Part shown: positions 1 to 10,677 of the stretch, piece by piece | Layout: each line of letters opens with the position of its first letter | Position numbering within the stretch: the stretch's first letter is position 1 | Assembly: GCF_020921035.1 (NCBI RefSeq) | Contig: NC_063155.1 | Location: forward strand, 9,967,001 to 10,031,000 | Length of the DNA stretch: 64,000 bases | Reading direction: 5' to 3' | DNA from: Rhodamnia argentea | Taxonomy: Eukaryota > Streptophyta > Magnoliopsida > Myrtales > Myrtaceae | The notes under the pieces: generated by a model | Database searches by the model: none | Seen by the model: the letters and a program-made list of their open reading frames with translations, nothing else | What the model was told of the DNA's origin: nothing | Translations under genes and position numbers: made by a program

Positions 1-2316
1 GTGGCGGCCACTGCAAGAAGCGAGAACACGACCACGTTGAAACAATGCCACACCTTCTTCTCCAATCTTGCTTTTTTTCCCTTCACCTGCTTGAAAGTTG
101 AGAAAGCCATAATCAGTCCTTTTGGTTATGCAGTGATTCATGGGTGCCAATGTTACAATTTAGTGAAACTTTTTTTCACTGAGGATCAAAAGAAGTTTCC
201 TTGAGGTACAAGTAAGCTAAAATCAAGCTAGAAACAATCAAAAGAACGGTTTGGGTGATGAATTTACCTTGAGAAAAATCAAGCTGGGAAACACGAAAGT
301 TAAGGGAATGAGCGTGAAGGAGCCGAAGAAGTTGACGAAGTCTCCCATGAACGGAAAAGCAGCTGTCACGAAGGTATTCACTGCGAAAAGGGCAGCTCGC
401 AAGAGCATTCGTCGTTTTAGATTCGTTGCCGAGTTCATGCTCTCCTCTAATTTTAGGAACTTGGTGTCTAAGGTCTCGTGAATTGGTGCCACAAATATCT
501 GGTCTTGTCATTAAAACGGACACGGTTTAGATGATGAAAAGTTCAGATCCCAAGATTCAGAAAGAAATTCTGAGGAAACAAAGCAAATTTCTCAGAGTGT
601 CGTCAAACTAGTCATCGCACAATATCATCCTCCATTGCCATAAAAGATCATTCAATAGCCTGGCCAGTCCTACGTACCTTTCCGGCCATGGACGGGCTTG
701 AGTAACAAATTAAGGCCAATCCGCCCAATGAGGAGCAAGTAGGAATACAGTTAGAAGAAGCATCTTACATGTTGGGAGATAATTGACTGGAGGAAGACGG
801 AAGAGTTGATGAAAACCTTCGCCCATTTGGGCCCGCTAAGCTCTTCGGGGAGGTACTCAGACACGCCAGACCCGTACGCCCAATAACCGGCCACGGTCAC
901 GCCGTAGTACACTATAAGGCCAACTGTGTATTGCAAGCCCATGGCCTTCCTCATGTTCTCCACTGCCGGCTTGCGAAGAGTCGACTGCATCATCCCAGAT
1001 TGCATTCTTCATACATACATAATGGCAGTGATGAATTGTTTGTATATGAACTGAATGCTGAACTTGAGGTTTCTACCTGAATCTCTAGTAATAGACCCGA
1101 GGCATTGCAGACAATAGTGGCTGAAACCGCACCTAATGCACCGAAGGCTTGGCCGACTTTGCTTCTTTTGAGATCGTAGTTCTTGTTATCATCGGATTTC
1201 CCTATCGGAAATGGTTACACATTACTCTTAGACAACTCCCGTTATAAAAACGACACTTGCTGACGACAATTGCGTAAAATCCATTCTGGCTATATGGTGT
1301 GGAAATAAATTGTATGATGAGGAAACATGCCTACCGTCTTTGATGACCACCATCAAGAGAAGTCCAATGTAGGTGAAAGTTAGGACCGTAGAGACGCCCA
1401 GCCAACTTCTCATGGCTGACATGGTCGGGATCAGACAAGCAAACGCTAAATATGCTGCTCCTGTCATGCCTATGTAGTATTGAAGCCTTAGGGGACTTTC
1501 ACTGAATTCTGAATTTATCGCCTGTCAATTTTTTTCGAAAGAAGTTAAGAACATTCGTATAAATACTTGAAATTTGCAGTCGCAATGCACGTAAAACAGA
1601 TTACAAAGAAAGGGTTTGATTAATCTTAGTTTAGCACCACATGCCTTGAGAGCTTTCCCTCCCAGAAGGATGAAACCCATGTTGCCGAGCAGCAGGGTTA
1701 GAAACTGGAAAACCCAGGTGATGTAATACATTTGCCTACCTTCACATAATGAAAACGAGGAGAGTGTGCCAAATTATATGATCAAAAGAACAGATTAACA
1801 AAAGAGAACTTCTCTCAGGTTGGAGGTAAATTCATCGAGAGAAAAGAGACGGACCGAAAAGGAAGCCCATGATGTCTCGGTAGCGGATGAAGCGGCGGCC
1901 ATCCACGAAGTGAAAAGCAGCCAAGAGCCAATTAGCATATGCAGTGTACAGTCCCACAACACTTAGGCAAATGATGCCCCACGTCCAACCCAAGGGCACC
2001 AACATGAGGTTGGAGAAGCTAAGTACGTATCCACAGTTGAAGCCCGTGACCAGCAGCAACCCCACCTGAAGCCATGAGTCTGCAAAATCATTTGGGCAAC
2101 CTTACTTTCAGCTAAAAAGATCATGTCTTGAACGTGCAGAAAACAAGAAGAATGGTGGAGGAAATGACCGTGGTCGGTGGTGTGAGCAGAAAGAGAGGCG
2201 TATTGTTGATGATGATGATGATGATGATCCTGGGGATGTTCATTCACTTGGGCTGGCTCTAGGCTCAGAGCTTCCATGGCTTCCCCAGCTGATGGGGTCA
2301 CAGCATGCATCTCCAT
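1..2316 (-). CDS. ProT: Proline / compatible-solute transporter (AAAP family), 3' end beyond window
   Basis: Membrane symporter of the amino acid/auxin permease family, ProT group, which carries proline, glycine betaine and GABA across the plasma membrane. Exons read on the minus strand: 2316-2169, 2079-1855, 1739-1645, 1521-1335, 1201-1077, 984-769, 498-268 and 86 to beyond 1. Phases agree throughout. They give 437 codons, so probably only the last 10-20 residues are missing. The hydrophilic N-terminus carries a run of six histidines (about residues 31-36). The first membrane segment follows DSWLQVG, and several hydrophobic segments come after. Landmarks shared with Arabidopsis ProT proteins are IRYRD, YGxxxYxxTW-like GRQMYYITW, GYWAYGSG, LDTKF and the final KVWHCFNVVVFSLLAV. 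The start is the ATG that gives MEMHAVTP. The intron after exon 3 appears to use a GC donor (AAG|GCATGT), because only that junction keeps the conserved KALKAINSEFS reading. Divergently arranged with the next gene. Family assignment is firm; substrate is inferred. Confidence 0.9.
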
Positions 2317-2929
2317 GAAGGAGAAGATACTCTTTTGATCAGGAGGGACTACTACAACTATTTCAAGCTCGTCACGACAACGGTTGTTTCCATGGAGTTA
2401 ATGAGTGTGTCAAACATAGATCGAAGCTTATACACGACTAGAACGAGCCACCTGTCGAGTGGTTATTGGAGAATTTGGTCATCAGGCATCAGCTAATCCC
2501 CATTAGTTGTCGGTATTATTGATTGGGAGCTGTCCCTCCATCAATCATTCTTGCCGTCACCTGATCTTATGGGAGCATACAAGAGATTGATGGTTATCTT
2601 TAATTTGGTGGAATGGCATTACAGGAGGACTTAGTTTACTAGGTAATGATGCTTGAGAGGGAGAAGTTGAGGTAATTGTGGTCACTGTCGGATGGTGCTT
2701 GGTTGCTTTGTCTTACCAACAAGAGGCCTTCATCGATAATAGACCCATTTCAACTTAATATTATAAAGGAAATCTCTTTAGACGACCCGAAGCCTTACTG
2801 CGTCATAGCCGGAGCGGGAGCAAAGCTCGGGTGGTGATGCAAGTGCGCGGTGAGCGCAACTGCCCCCTCGGGAGTGCTCCTTGTACGACCAAGCAAAGAG
2901 ATGGTGAGGATTGCATATGAAGGCCTTTG

Positions 2930-3320
2930 CCAGTATGACATCCTGGATTAACTCATTGAGTTATTGTTCGTTTTGGCCGGTCCTATACCAAGCCTCACGA
3001 TTTTGTCCTTTAGTGTACAAATGGACACCTTCCCAGGAGGTCACCAGGAGCGCTCTCACCCGAGCACGCTTAAATTTGGAATTCCAAAGCTAACCGTTGC
3101 CGTTACGTCAAAAGATGCGCCTCTAAGAGTTAATTCCAATTTTCTTACATATATATATTCTAGAATCGCTCTCTTCCTATTCGGTGCACAGTTCGGTTCA
3201 TTTTCGCCCCATTCGTCATCCTAAAAGCCTGTCATGAGCCGCTTCTTGCTCAAGCCCTCTCGCTTAGTGATCACTCCCCACCCTCGTTGGATCGGGTCGT
3301 TCTGACTAGCTAGGATTTAG
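2930..3320 (-). mobile_element. Fossil Cassandra-like TRIM LTR (5S rRNA-derived)
   Basis: On the minus strand, about 3016-3092 reads as a degenerate 5S rRNA 3' domain: TTAAGCGTGCTCGG, then GGTGACCTCCTGGGAAG. Cassandra elements, which are small non-coding LTR retrotransposons of plants, are known for carrying 5S-derived sequence inside their LTRs. The sequence on both sides is not genomic 5S spacer, and I found no second copy nearby, so a single decayed LTR is the likeliest reading. Boundaries are approximate. It is old, judging by its divergence from 5S. It encodes no protein. Confidence 0.55.
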
Positions 3321-4254
3321 AACAACTGAAGAGTGAGTGACCACGAAGTTCCATTTGAGGGCTCGACATGCGGTTAGCTCAAAACAGGTTCATCATGGGG
3401 CCGGGCGAAGACTATACAATAATTCTAATTGAGCATGTTGGCCGATGTTATTTTCCTTTTTTCCGCAATGCCGGTTTGCAATTTTCAGTACAAGAACTCG
3501 GGCCAGTATAAGGTAGGGTCGGATCTTTATAAGCCCGGGACTATTGACTTGGGTATGACGGCTGATATTAGTAATCCCGCGGCAAAATCATGCATCAGAT
3601 AAACAAAAGAAGGAAAGGGGATTTAATCTTAGGCTATATTTGTTTCGCGGCATATATTTTCCTCATTTTTTAAAAAAAAAACATGGCTTCTTCAAAATTA
3701 ATTTTTAGAAGTACCGTATTTTTCGCAAATTAACGAAGCCTTACTTATGGAGATGGCCCTTTCCTAAATAAATCAAACCTTAAACAGCATACCTCTTCAA
3801 ATTCCCTTACAATAGCATTCTAATTAGGTTGCGGATTGGCTTGATGCTACAGGTCCTTATCCCTTAATTGGTTGTCCAGCCCGCCGGAATCATCATAAAC
3901 TTTACTTTGTTCGGAGTCTAGTCTTTTGTACTCAAAGTGTTGAGTTAGCTAATGAATTTCCTTTTCTAAAAAAAAAAAAAACTTCAGAGACCAAATTCGA
4001 TTATGCTTTTGCTTCTAGTGTTTTTCTAAAAGAAAAAATTGTTTCTTTCTATGAATTGTGATTACCAAAGAGTGCTTTGAGCGCATTCGATAGACATATT
4101 TGACGAAGAATGTGCAATTAAACATTTAAATATACTAGCACTCTTCTTTACGTGTAGGTTGAATCAAAAGCAATAATTGAACAAAAATTCCTAAACTTAT
4201 TGTACTATGACTAATTAAGTCCTAAATCTAACATAATCCTAAACCTTTTGACAA

Positions 4255-4457
4255 TTTACCAATTCATTCCTAAACGTTTTAATTGTGTCAATTTAGGCCT
4301 AAATATTTTAATAATTTATCGATGTAGTCCTTTTTATCAATATAGGTTTATGACCAAATTGAAAAAACTTTAAAATGTTTAGAATTAATTTGATATAATT
4401 GAAAAATTTATGACTAAATTGATACAATTGAAAGTATAAGATTGAATTGGCCGTCGT
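4255..4457. repeat. AT-rich foldback repeat
   Basis: The left arm (about 4255-4310, containing AATTGTGTCAATTTAGGCCT) is repeated in inverted orientation at about 4395-4457 (AAATTGATACAATTG on the plus strand). The arms are about 55-60 bp and imperfect. This is the form of a decayed miniature inverted-repeat element. No target-site duplication was identified. Confidence 0.5.
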
Positions 4458-4742
4458 AACATGAATGATTTCGAATACTTCGTAACATGATGAAACTTTT
4501 TTGGACAAAAAGTAAAAATTTGGGATTTTTTATGAGATAAAAAAAGTTTTGGATATAATTGTCACGAATGTTAAAGTTGAAGGTTTTTTTTTGTATTAGG
4601 CGTTTGATGGGTTATTCAAGTATTTTTTTTTTTTCCTTTTGACCAAAAAAAAAGTACTTTTTACTCATGCTTGGTTAAATTTCAAAAAGCAAACGACCAA
4701 TTACGTTGACTTGAATTATTTGACTTGCCCAAGAACGCTTTC

Positions 4743-4750
4743 TATAAAAT
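4743..4750 (+). promoter_or_regulatory. Candidate TATA box of galactosyltransferase gene
   Basis: TATAAAAT lies about 160 bp before the start codon at 4902, in a promoter-like position. Two TTGACTT motifs, resembling W-box cores, lie 15-40 bp upstream. Assignment is by motif and position only. Confidence 0.45.
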
Positions 4751-4776
4751 AGCCATGCCCGTTATCGGCCGGCCGG

Positions 4777-4905
4777 ATGAGACTTTCGCAGGCGGTTTCA
4801 ACCCACTGCACGTCACCTCCATTTCATCGGTCAAGAAAGCGTTTGCTGACCTTTTGTGAATCTCTGCTTAAGGAAGAGTTAAACGTAGATACGAGATTAT
4901 TATGA
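4777..4905 (+). promoter_or_regulatory. Candidate upstream ORF (42 codons) overlapping the main start
   Basis: An ATG at 4777 opens a 42-codon frame (MRLSQAVSTHCTSPPF...) whose stop TGA at 4903-4905 overlaps the main ATG at 4902-4904 in an ATGA arrangement. It matters only if transcription begins upstream of 4777. The TATA motif at 4743 would place the start near 4770-4780, so inclusion in the mRNA is uncertain. Confidence 0.35.
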
Positions 4906-7900
4906 CGATCACAGGCGCGCCCATCATCAAGAACGGTTGCCTCTCGGTCAGAGGCAAGGTGGTCTTGACCGGAGTCCCGCCGAATATTGCCTTCAAACCG
5001 GTCGGCACGGGTTCGGGTCTTTTGGGCGCCACGTCGGTAGCTCCGAGTTCCCGTCATGTCTTCAGCCTCGGAGTTCTCGAGTTAGTTCATGTACCTCAGT
5101 AGACAGCATTTCAGTCTCTTTCTGTTTTGTTTGCTTGGAGTTGTTATTGATGTTTCTGCTTTGACGGTTTTCTGGAATTCCTTTTTTTCGTTTATGGGTC
5201 TTCCACTAATTTTGTCAGTGTCTCTTGTTCTGTTCTTACGAGAACTTAGTTCAAAAAAGGATTGACGCCAATGTGTTTTCTTGATCTGAAGTTCGGATCT
5301 TTCTGCTCTCTTGATTTGTGGATTCTTGAATTTTCGGTGGAATCAATTTCAAGCTTATTTGTTTTGACATGTTTGAATGTCGGGTCAACTTTTGTCTGGA
5401 TGGATGTGGAATCATGCATTTCTGGATCTTGTTCCAAAATGCCCCCACGAAGATGGATCCCAAGAGGACATGAAACAACAAACTTCATCTATTTAATTCT
5501 CGCAGGTTGCTGTAGCTTTTGGTTAATCCTTGGACTATTGCAGGGGATTCAAGTTCTTGTGTCTCTTTAGAGCCAAAATCTGGTGGATGATACCTCGGGT
5601 CGGCGGATCTGCTAATGAAATTCCCATTGAAACCCAGATGCTTCTCTTAGAAGCAAGACAGGGATCCTCTTCGAATGATGGAGTATCGGTGGAACAGAAC
5701 TCCGAATTCACGTTTTACATCCTAGCCCTGCCTGTCTTGGACGGTCCGTTCCGTACGAGTCTGCAAGGGAACGCCGTGAATGAGCTCCTGTTCTGCGCTG
5801 AAAGTGGTAGGAATTAGCTGCTTATGCTTTTTTTATCAATTGCCTCTGGTTCTGGCCTTGGCATTTTGATCTATGACATGGTTTCTATTCCTTCGTAATG
5901 CTTCAGGTGACGTCAATGTGACAACAACTGAAGTAGCCGAGGCAGTATTCATCAACTATGGAGATAACCCGTTTGATCTCATCACAGATTCCATTAAGTA
6001 TGCTTTGTCCAATCCGACGTGTTGGTTCTCTCTCTACTTTCTTGCTGGAAATCTGTAACATTTTGGATGCGCTCTGATACAGGATTCTGGCTAAGCATAA
6101 GGGTACATTTAGCCACATCGACGACAAAATGGTAAGAAAATTCTTGAAGTACTTTTAGCTGCACGACCAATACAATGACTCTGCCTGCTGACTTTCTTTT
6201 GATACGATGCCGATAGATCCCCCCACACCTTGATTGGTTTGGATGGTGCACATGGGATGCTTTCTACTCCAAAGTCAATCCCAGAGGAATCAAAGAAGGC
6301 CTCCAAAGGTGGAATGCAAATGCCAAGCCACATTTCAGTTCTGAATGTGGAACAAGTCAGGATTAACTTACTGTTAATGTATCAAAAAGCTGAGCAGCAG
6401 TGGTTGCTTTTACGCAGTTTCTTGGAGGGAGGCTGTTCGCCAAGATTCGTGATCATCGATGATGGTTGGCAAGACACGGAAAATGAATTTTACAACGATG
6501 GAAAGCCGATTGTTGAAGGAATGCAGTAAGTTCGCCATTTTCTTCCACCAGTTTGATTTCTCCATAACCTCTTCTGCCATCGATTATTCAGGTTTGCCAC
6601 CAGATTGGTCGATATCAAAGAGAATGAGAAATTTAGAAGCTCAGTCCTGGAGGATTCATGCGCTGATCTGCACGAGCTGATTAATTTTATCAAGCAGAAA
6701 TACGGACTGAAGTAAGACCATGGGGCCTCAACAATCTGTCATATGTATAATCAGTTGTCATGTTACTTCGAAATGCACATCTTCTCAAACTTGCCACGTA
6801 ATGAACTCTATAATCTCATCGTGCAGTTACGTCTACCTGTGGCATGCATTAGCTGGTTATTGGGGAGGACTGCACCCGGCATCTGAGAAAATGAAGAAAT
6901 ACAACCCGCAGTTGGTATACCCAATTCAATCACCTGGTAACCTTGGTAACCTTCGAGACATCGCTATGGACAGCTTGGAGAAATATGGAGTTGGAGTAAT
7001 AGATCCCGAGAAGATATATGACTTCTACAATGACCTCCACAGTTATTTGGCACGCTGTGGTGTTGATGGAGTAAAGGTGGATGTTCAGAATCTAATTGAA
7101 ACCTTGGGCAATGGGTGTGGAGGACGGGTGACATTGACTAGACGATATCAAGAAGCTCTCGATCGATCTGTGGAAAGGAACTTCAAAGAAAACAACCTAA
7201 TCTGCTGCATGAGTCACAATTCGGACTCTATCTACAGGTACTTCCATTTGGTCGCTGTCTTTTTTTTGGCCGATGTCCTTTTAGTAAGGTCAAAATGCCA
7301 TTTCATAAGGCTTTACTGTTTGTTGAGGTCAGTTCCAAGAAGAGTGCAGTTGCAAGAGCATCGGAGGATTTCATGCCGCGAGAACAGACATTTCAGACTT
7401 TACATGTTGCCTCTGTCGCATATAACAGCCTTCTTCTTGGGGAGATATTTGTGTCAGATTGGGACATGTTCCATGTAAGATTCCCTGTACTCTGCAGAAT
7501 TTGAACTCACTACTGCATGATTTCTCTTATTCACTAGCCAAGGGCTAGTGCCTTCAGCATTTGCTGCAGTACTTTTCTTTAGAGACAGCTTATGCTAAGT
7601 CCATGAGCCGGTTCTTTTCAGAGCAAACATGAAACTGCTGAGTTTCATGGCGCTGCGAGAGCATTGGGTGGCTGCGCTGTATATGTCAGGTAGCTATTGT
7701 TCATGAATGGATAGCATGTGAAAACTCCGAGGACTCATAATATAGCAACTCCCTTAAGTCGAGAGACGTTCTTTATGATGAAACTCGGGTTGTAACAGTG
7801 ACAAAGCTGCCAACCATGACTTCAACATCCTGAAGAAGCTGGTTTTGCCAGATGGTTCTGTCCTAAGAGCCAGATATGCCGGCCGGCCTACTCGTGATTG

Positions 7901-8819
7901 TCTCTTTGAAGATCCTGTCATGGATGGGAAAAGGTAACTATGCATTCCTATTGACAAATAATTCATGTGAATTAATCTTCCATTGACTATGCTTCAATTT
8001 TCTGCAGTTTGCTCAAGACGTGGAACGTGAACAAGTTGACCGGCGTAATCGGTGTATTTAATTGCCAAGGAGCAGGAAGTTGGCCTTTGAAACAGGATTT
8101 ACGAGAGAAGTCATCATCGCCACTCCCTATGCTTCCTCCCATCTCGGGACACATCAGTCCTGCGGACGTCGAATTTCTTGAAGAAATTGTGGGTGAAAAC
8201 TGGGATGGGGACTGCGCAGTGTACGCATTCAACAAAGGTGAACTTCGGATTCGTTTGCTTCTTTGCTTCTTCCCCCCAGACTTAACGGTATGTGCATAAG
8301 ATTCACTTCAGAGAGTCTGAAATGTTCTCATTGCAGGATCACTCTCCAGATTGTCAAAGAGAGGAAATCTTGAAGTTTCCTTGAAGACTCTGGAGTGTGA
8401 AATATACACAATATCGCCGATAAGGGTATTTGTTCTCTCCTTTTTCCATTTTTCTCATGAATATTCAATCGTTATGGCTTTCCTTTTCCTCTTTGGTTTA
8501 TTATCCTCATGCAGGGAAAGCAAATTGTTCTCAACAGGTTTTCCTTGAGAATATTCACTTTGCTGCAATAGGCTTGCTGGACATGTACAACTCAGGAGGG
8601 GCAGTACAAGCTATAAAGTGCACCACCAGCCTATCAGTGGGCATAATAACTGTAAAAGGCCGAGGATGCGGCCGATTCGGATTCTATACAACCTCGAAGC
8701 CGAATTGCTGTAAGGTGGACAACAAGGAAGGTGAATTCACTTACAACGATCAGAATAACATGTTGACAGTAAATCTTCCAGAAGAATGTAAACTGAGGGA
8801 CATTGAAATTGTTTACTGA
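4902..8819 (+). CDS. RFS2: Galactinol-sucrose galactosyltransferase / alkaline alpha-galactosidase-like (GH36, SIP1 type)
   Basis: Transfers galactose from galactinol to sucrose to make raffinose, or acts as an alkaline alpha-galactosidase; family members differ and sequence alone does not decide. Likely cytosolic, since no signal peptide is seen. Exons: 4902-5080, 5544-5806, 5907-5997, 6083-6131, 6217-6308, 6418-6525, 6592-6711, 6827-7237, 7333-7474, 7622-7689, 7799-7933, 8008-8237, 8337-8425 and 8538-8819. They give 752 residues, normal for the family. Visible motifs: [31 protein letters not shown], the nucleophile motif DGVKVDVQ, the acid/base block RASEDF (RxxxD retained), [15 protein letters not shown] and GVFNCQGAG. 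The start MTITGAP matches Arabidopsis RFS2/SIP2. The last exon is taken from the acceptor at 8536-8537, because the earlier AG near 8517 shifts the frame. Confidence 0.93.
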
Positions 8820-10677
8820 GGACAAGCTGCACTGAAATGGAAGAGGTGCTTGCTGATTTGTTCATCTCCTTCATTCATTAAGATGTTACATCCGCTGTAA
8901 GAAGGATCATGTAGACATTGTATTCATCGATGACAAGTGGTGTCAATTATTAAGAATGACTTGGATGTCTGCACTTCATTTGTCTCTTTAAAACTGTAAT
9001 TCGCAAACAGTCTGTTCAAGCTTATATGTCCCTCGCCTCGTTTCCGTTGAAATAGAAATTTTGTTACAGTAACGTTGCAAATTCTCTTTTTTGCCTTGAC
9101 TTTCTCTGTACTGATCTGATTACTCCGCAGCAAACGCTGCAGCGCTGCATGACAATCTCAAGCTCCAGCAACGATTATCCTGCTGTTCAAGCAGTCATAT
9201 TCTTCGGATCCCTCCACATGTATGTCTAGGCATTGTCATGTCGGACAAAACCTGCTTGTTCAAACCTTAAATGTTGGTGTCCTAGCTTCTTTACAAAGGT
9301 GGCGCGCTAGGCTTCGAGTGAGATACACGCATGATATTCTCTCAGTGATGTTCATGGATCAATCAAGGCTTGCCTTTGTTTTGAAAGCCACTTATTTTAG
9401 TTCAGCTGTCTCTAAAGTCTTCGCGTGAAGGCCATCCAGGACTAATTCTGCAGACTGGATCATCATATGTTGCATAAATAAGAAGCCTTTGCACCATGTC
9501 ACCTCAACTCTTACGAGAAGAGAAGAAATAAAACCTGGTTTTGCCGAATAAAATCGAATACTTGAACCCGAGGCAGGTGCATTGCAAGATCGAAACGGTT
9601 GAGTTGACTTTCCTCGGGATCGTTACTCCGAGTTTTGATAAACACTATCCGCAGACTACATGCTTTTACTGGCAACCCAGTAGTACTACTTAGTCCTCCT
9701 GCCTGTGCTGTGCTCTTCTGCTTGTTAATTCTTAAAAATTTCGACTGTCCAACTTCACTGCCTACGAGGTAAACCAGTTAATGGTCTGGGAGACGATTTC
9801 AGGCACACGACCACGGCACGGCACGCCGTGTTTTGTACTGAAAATTTTTCACGAGACGTTTTGAGAATAGTCGCAAAAAAAAGAAAAACATCTCGATGTG
9901 TATAGAGATGATCGGTTCTCGAACCGGATTGAGAGGACTAATTCCCAATTTCAAGAATTGGGAACTGGACCGAATGGTCTTGGGATCGTACCGGACCACA
10001 CCGACCGGTCCAATCCAATTCCTGAGCGGTCCAATTATTGGATCGGTCACATTTTTTTGTGATTTTTCATTAAACTTTTCTTGTTAACCACATATTTATC
10101 GGACCACCTCTCGATTGTTGCTAAACATAAAAGTCATACTAAGCATTTTAATAAAATTACATTTACATTTAGAAAAAATTTATAAAAACATAGTTGAATG
10201 TATATATTTTATTCAATTTGGTCCAAGAGATCTAATTTCCCATCGGAACAAGTAACCGGACCGATCATAACCGATTCTAATTTGATGAACCGGAAGCGAG
10301 ACCGGAGTCCTTGAGAACCGGATCAAACCATTCAGTCCGGTTCGATCGTGGTGATTTCGATCTGGACGGTCCGTTTTGCTCGGCCCTAATTCACATTCTT
10401 AAGTTTGGAGAATTTAATGTATGGTTCAATTAATTTGAAAATCTGTACAAGATAGAAAGGGCCTTGCGGGAGAAAATATCTGGAAGCCCGGGATGTTGCG
10501 GCGATATCATGTTTCCTTTTGGACTTTCCGCCATCTATAATTCCTATGGTGTCTGTTTAACCCAACTTTCTCTCTCTCTCTACCCCTCTCTCCCTCCACC
10601 CTCCTCTTCTTACTTCTTCTTCCTCTTCTTCTCTTATCCTCACACAGTCGCTCTAAAGCTCTCTCCTTTCTTAGAAA
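8820..10677. other. Intergenic region between galactosyltransferase and CP31-type genes
   Basis: The first part is 3' UTR of the upstream gene. I recognise no gene. A repeat-like stretch rich in ACCGG/CCGGT motifs lies at 9890-10390. The last 120 bp before 10678 is a pyrimidine-rich leader typical of plant 5' UTRs. Confidence 0.6.
9890..10390. repeat. Dispersed CCGGTT-rich repeat
   Basis: A dense series of short motifs such as GAACCGG, GGACCGA, ACCGGTCC and CGGTTCG in both orientations, with an AT-rich centre at 10080-10230. Similar stretches occur at about 38870-38990, 40385-40440 and 47745-47960, so this is a dispersed repeat rather than a gene. Ends and class are unknown. Confidence 0.5.

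Larger units (their letters stand above)
2317..4742. other. Divergent intergenic region, ProT to galactosyltransferase
   Basis: About 2.4 kb between two divergently transcribed genes. No open frame here resembles a protein I know. It holds a 5S-rRNA-like LTR relic near 3.0 kb, AT-rich DNA from 3600 to 4700, and a foldback repeat at 4255-4457. The 200 bp next to the ProT start and the 150 bp before 4743 should hold the two promoters. Confidence 0.7.

Noticed and set aside
2761-2900. Possible tRNA or rRNA gene in a GC-richer patch
   Set aside because: No cloverleaf with the conserved tRNA box sequences could be drawn, and similarity to 5S starts only further right.
8511-8537. Earlier splice acceptor (AG at 8516-8517) for the last galactosyltransferase exon
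   Set aside because: It throws the conserved [18 protein letters not shown] reading out of frame with the preceding exon; the AG at 8536-8537 keeps it.
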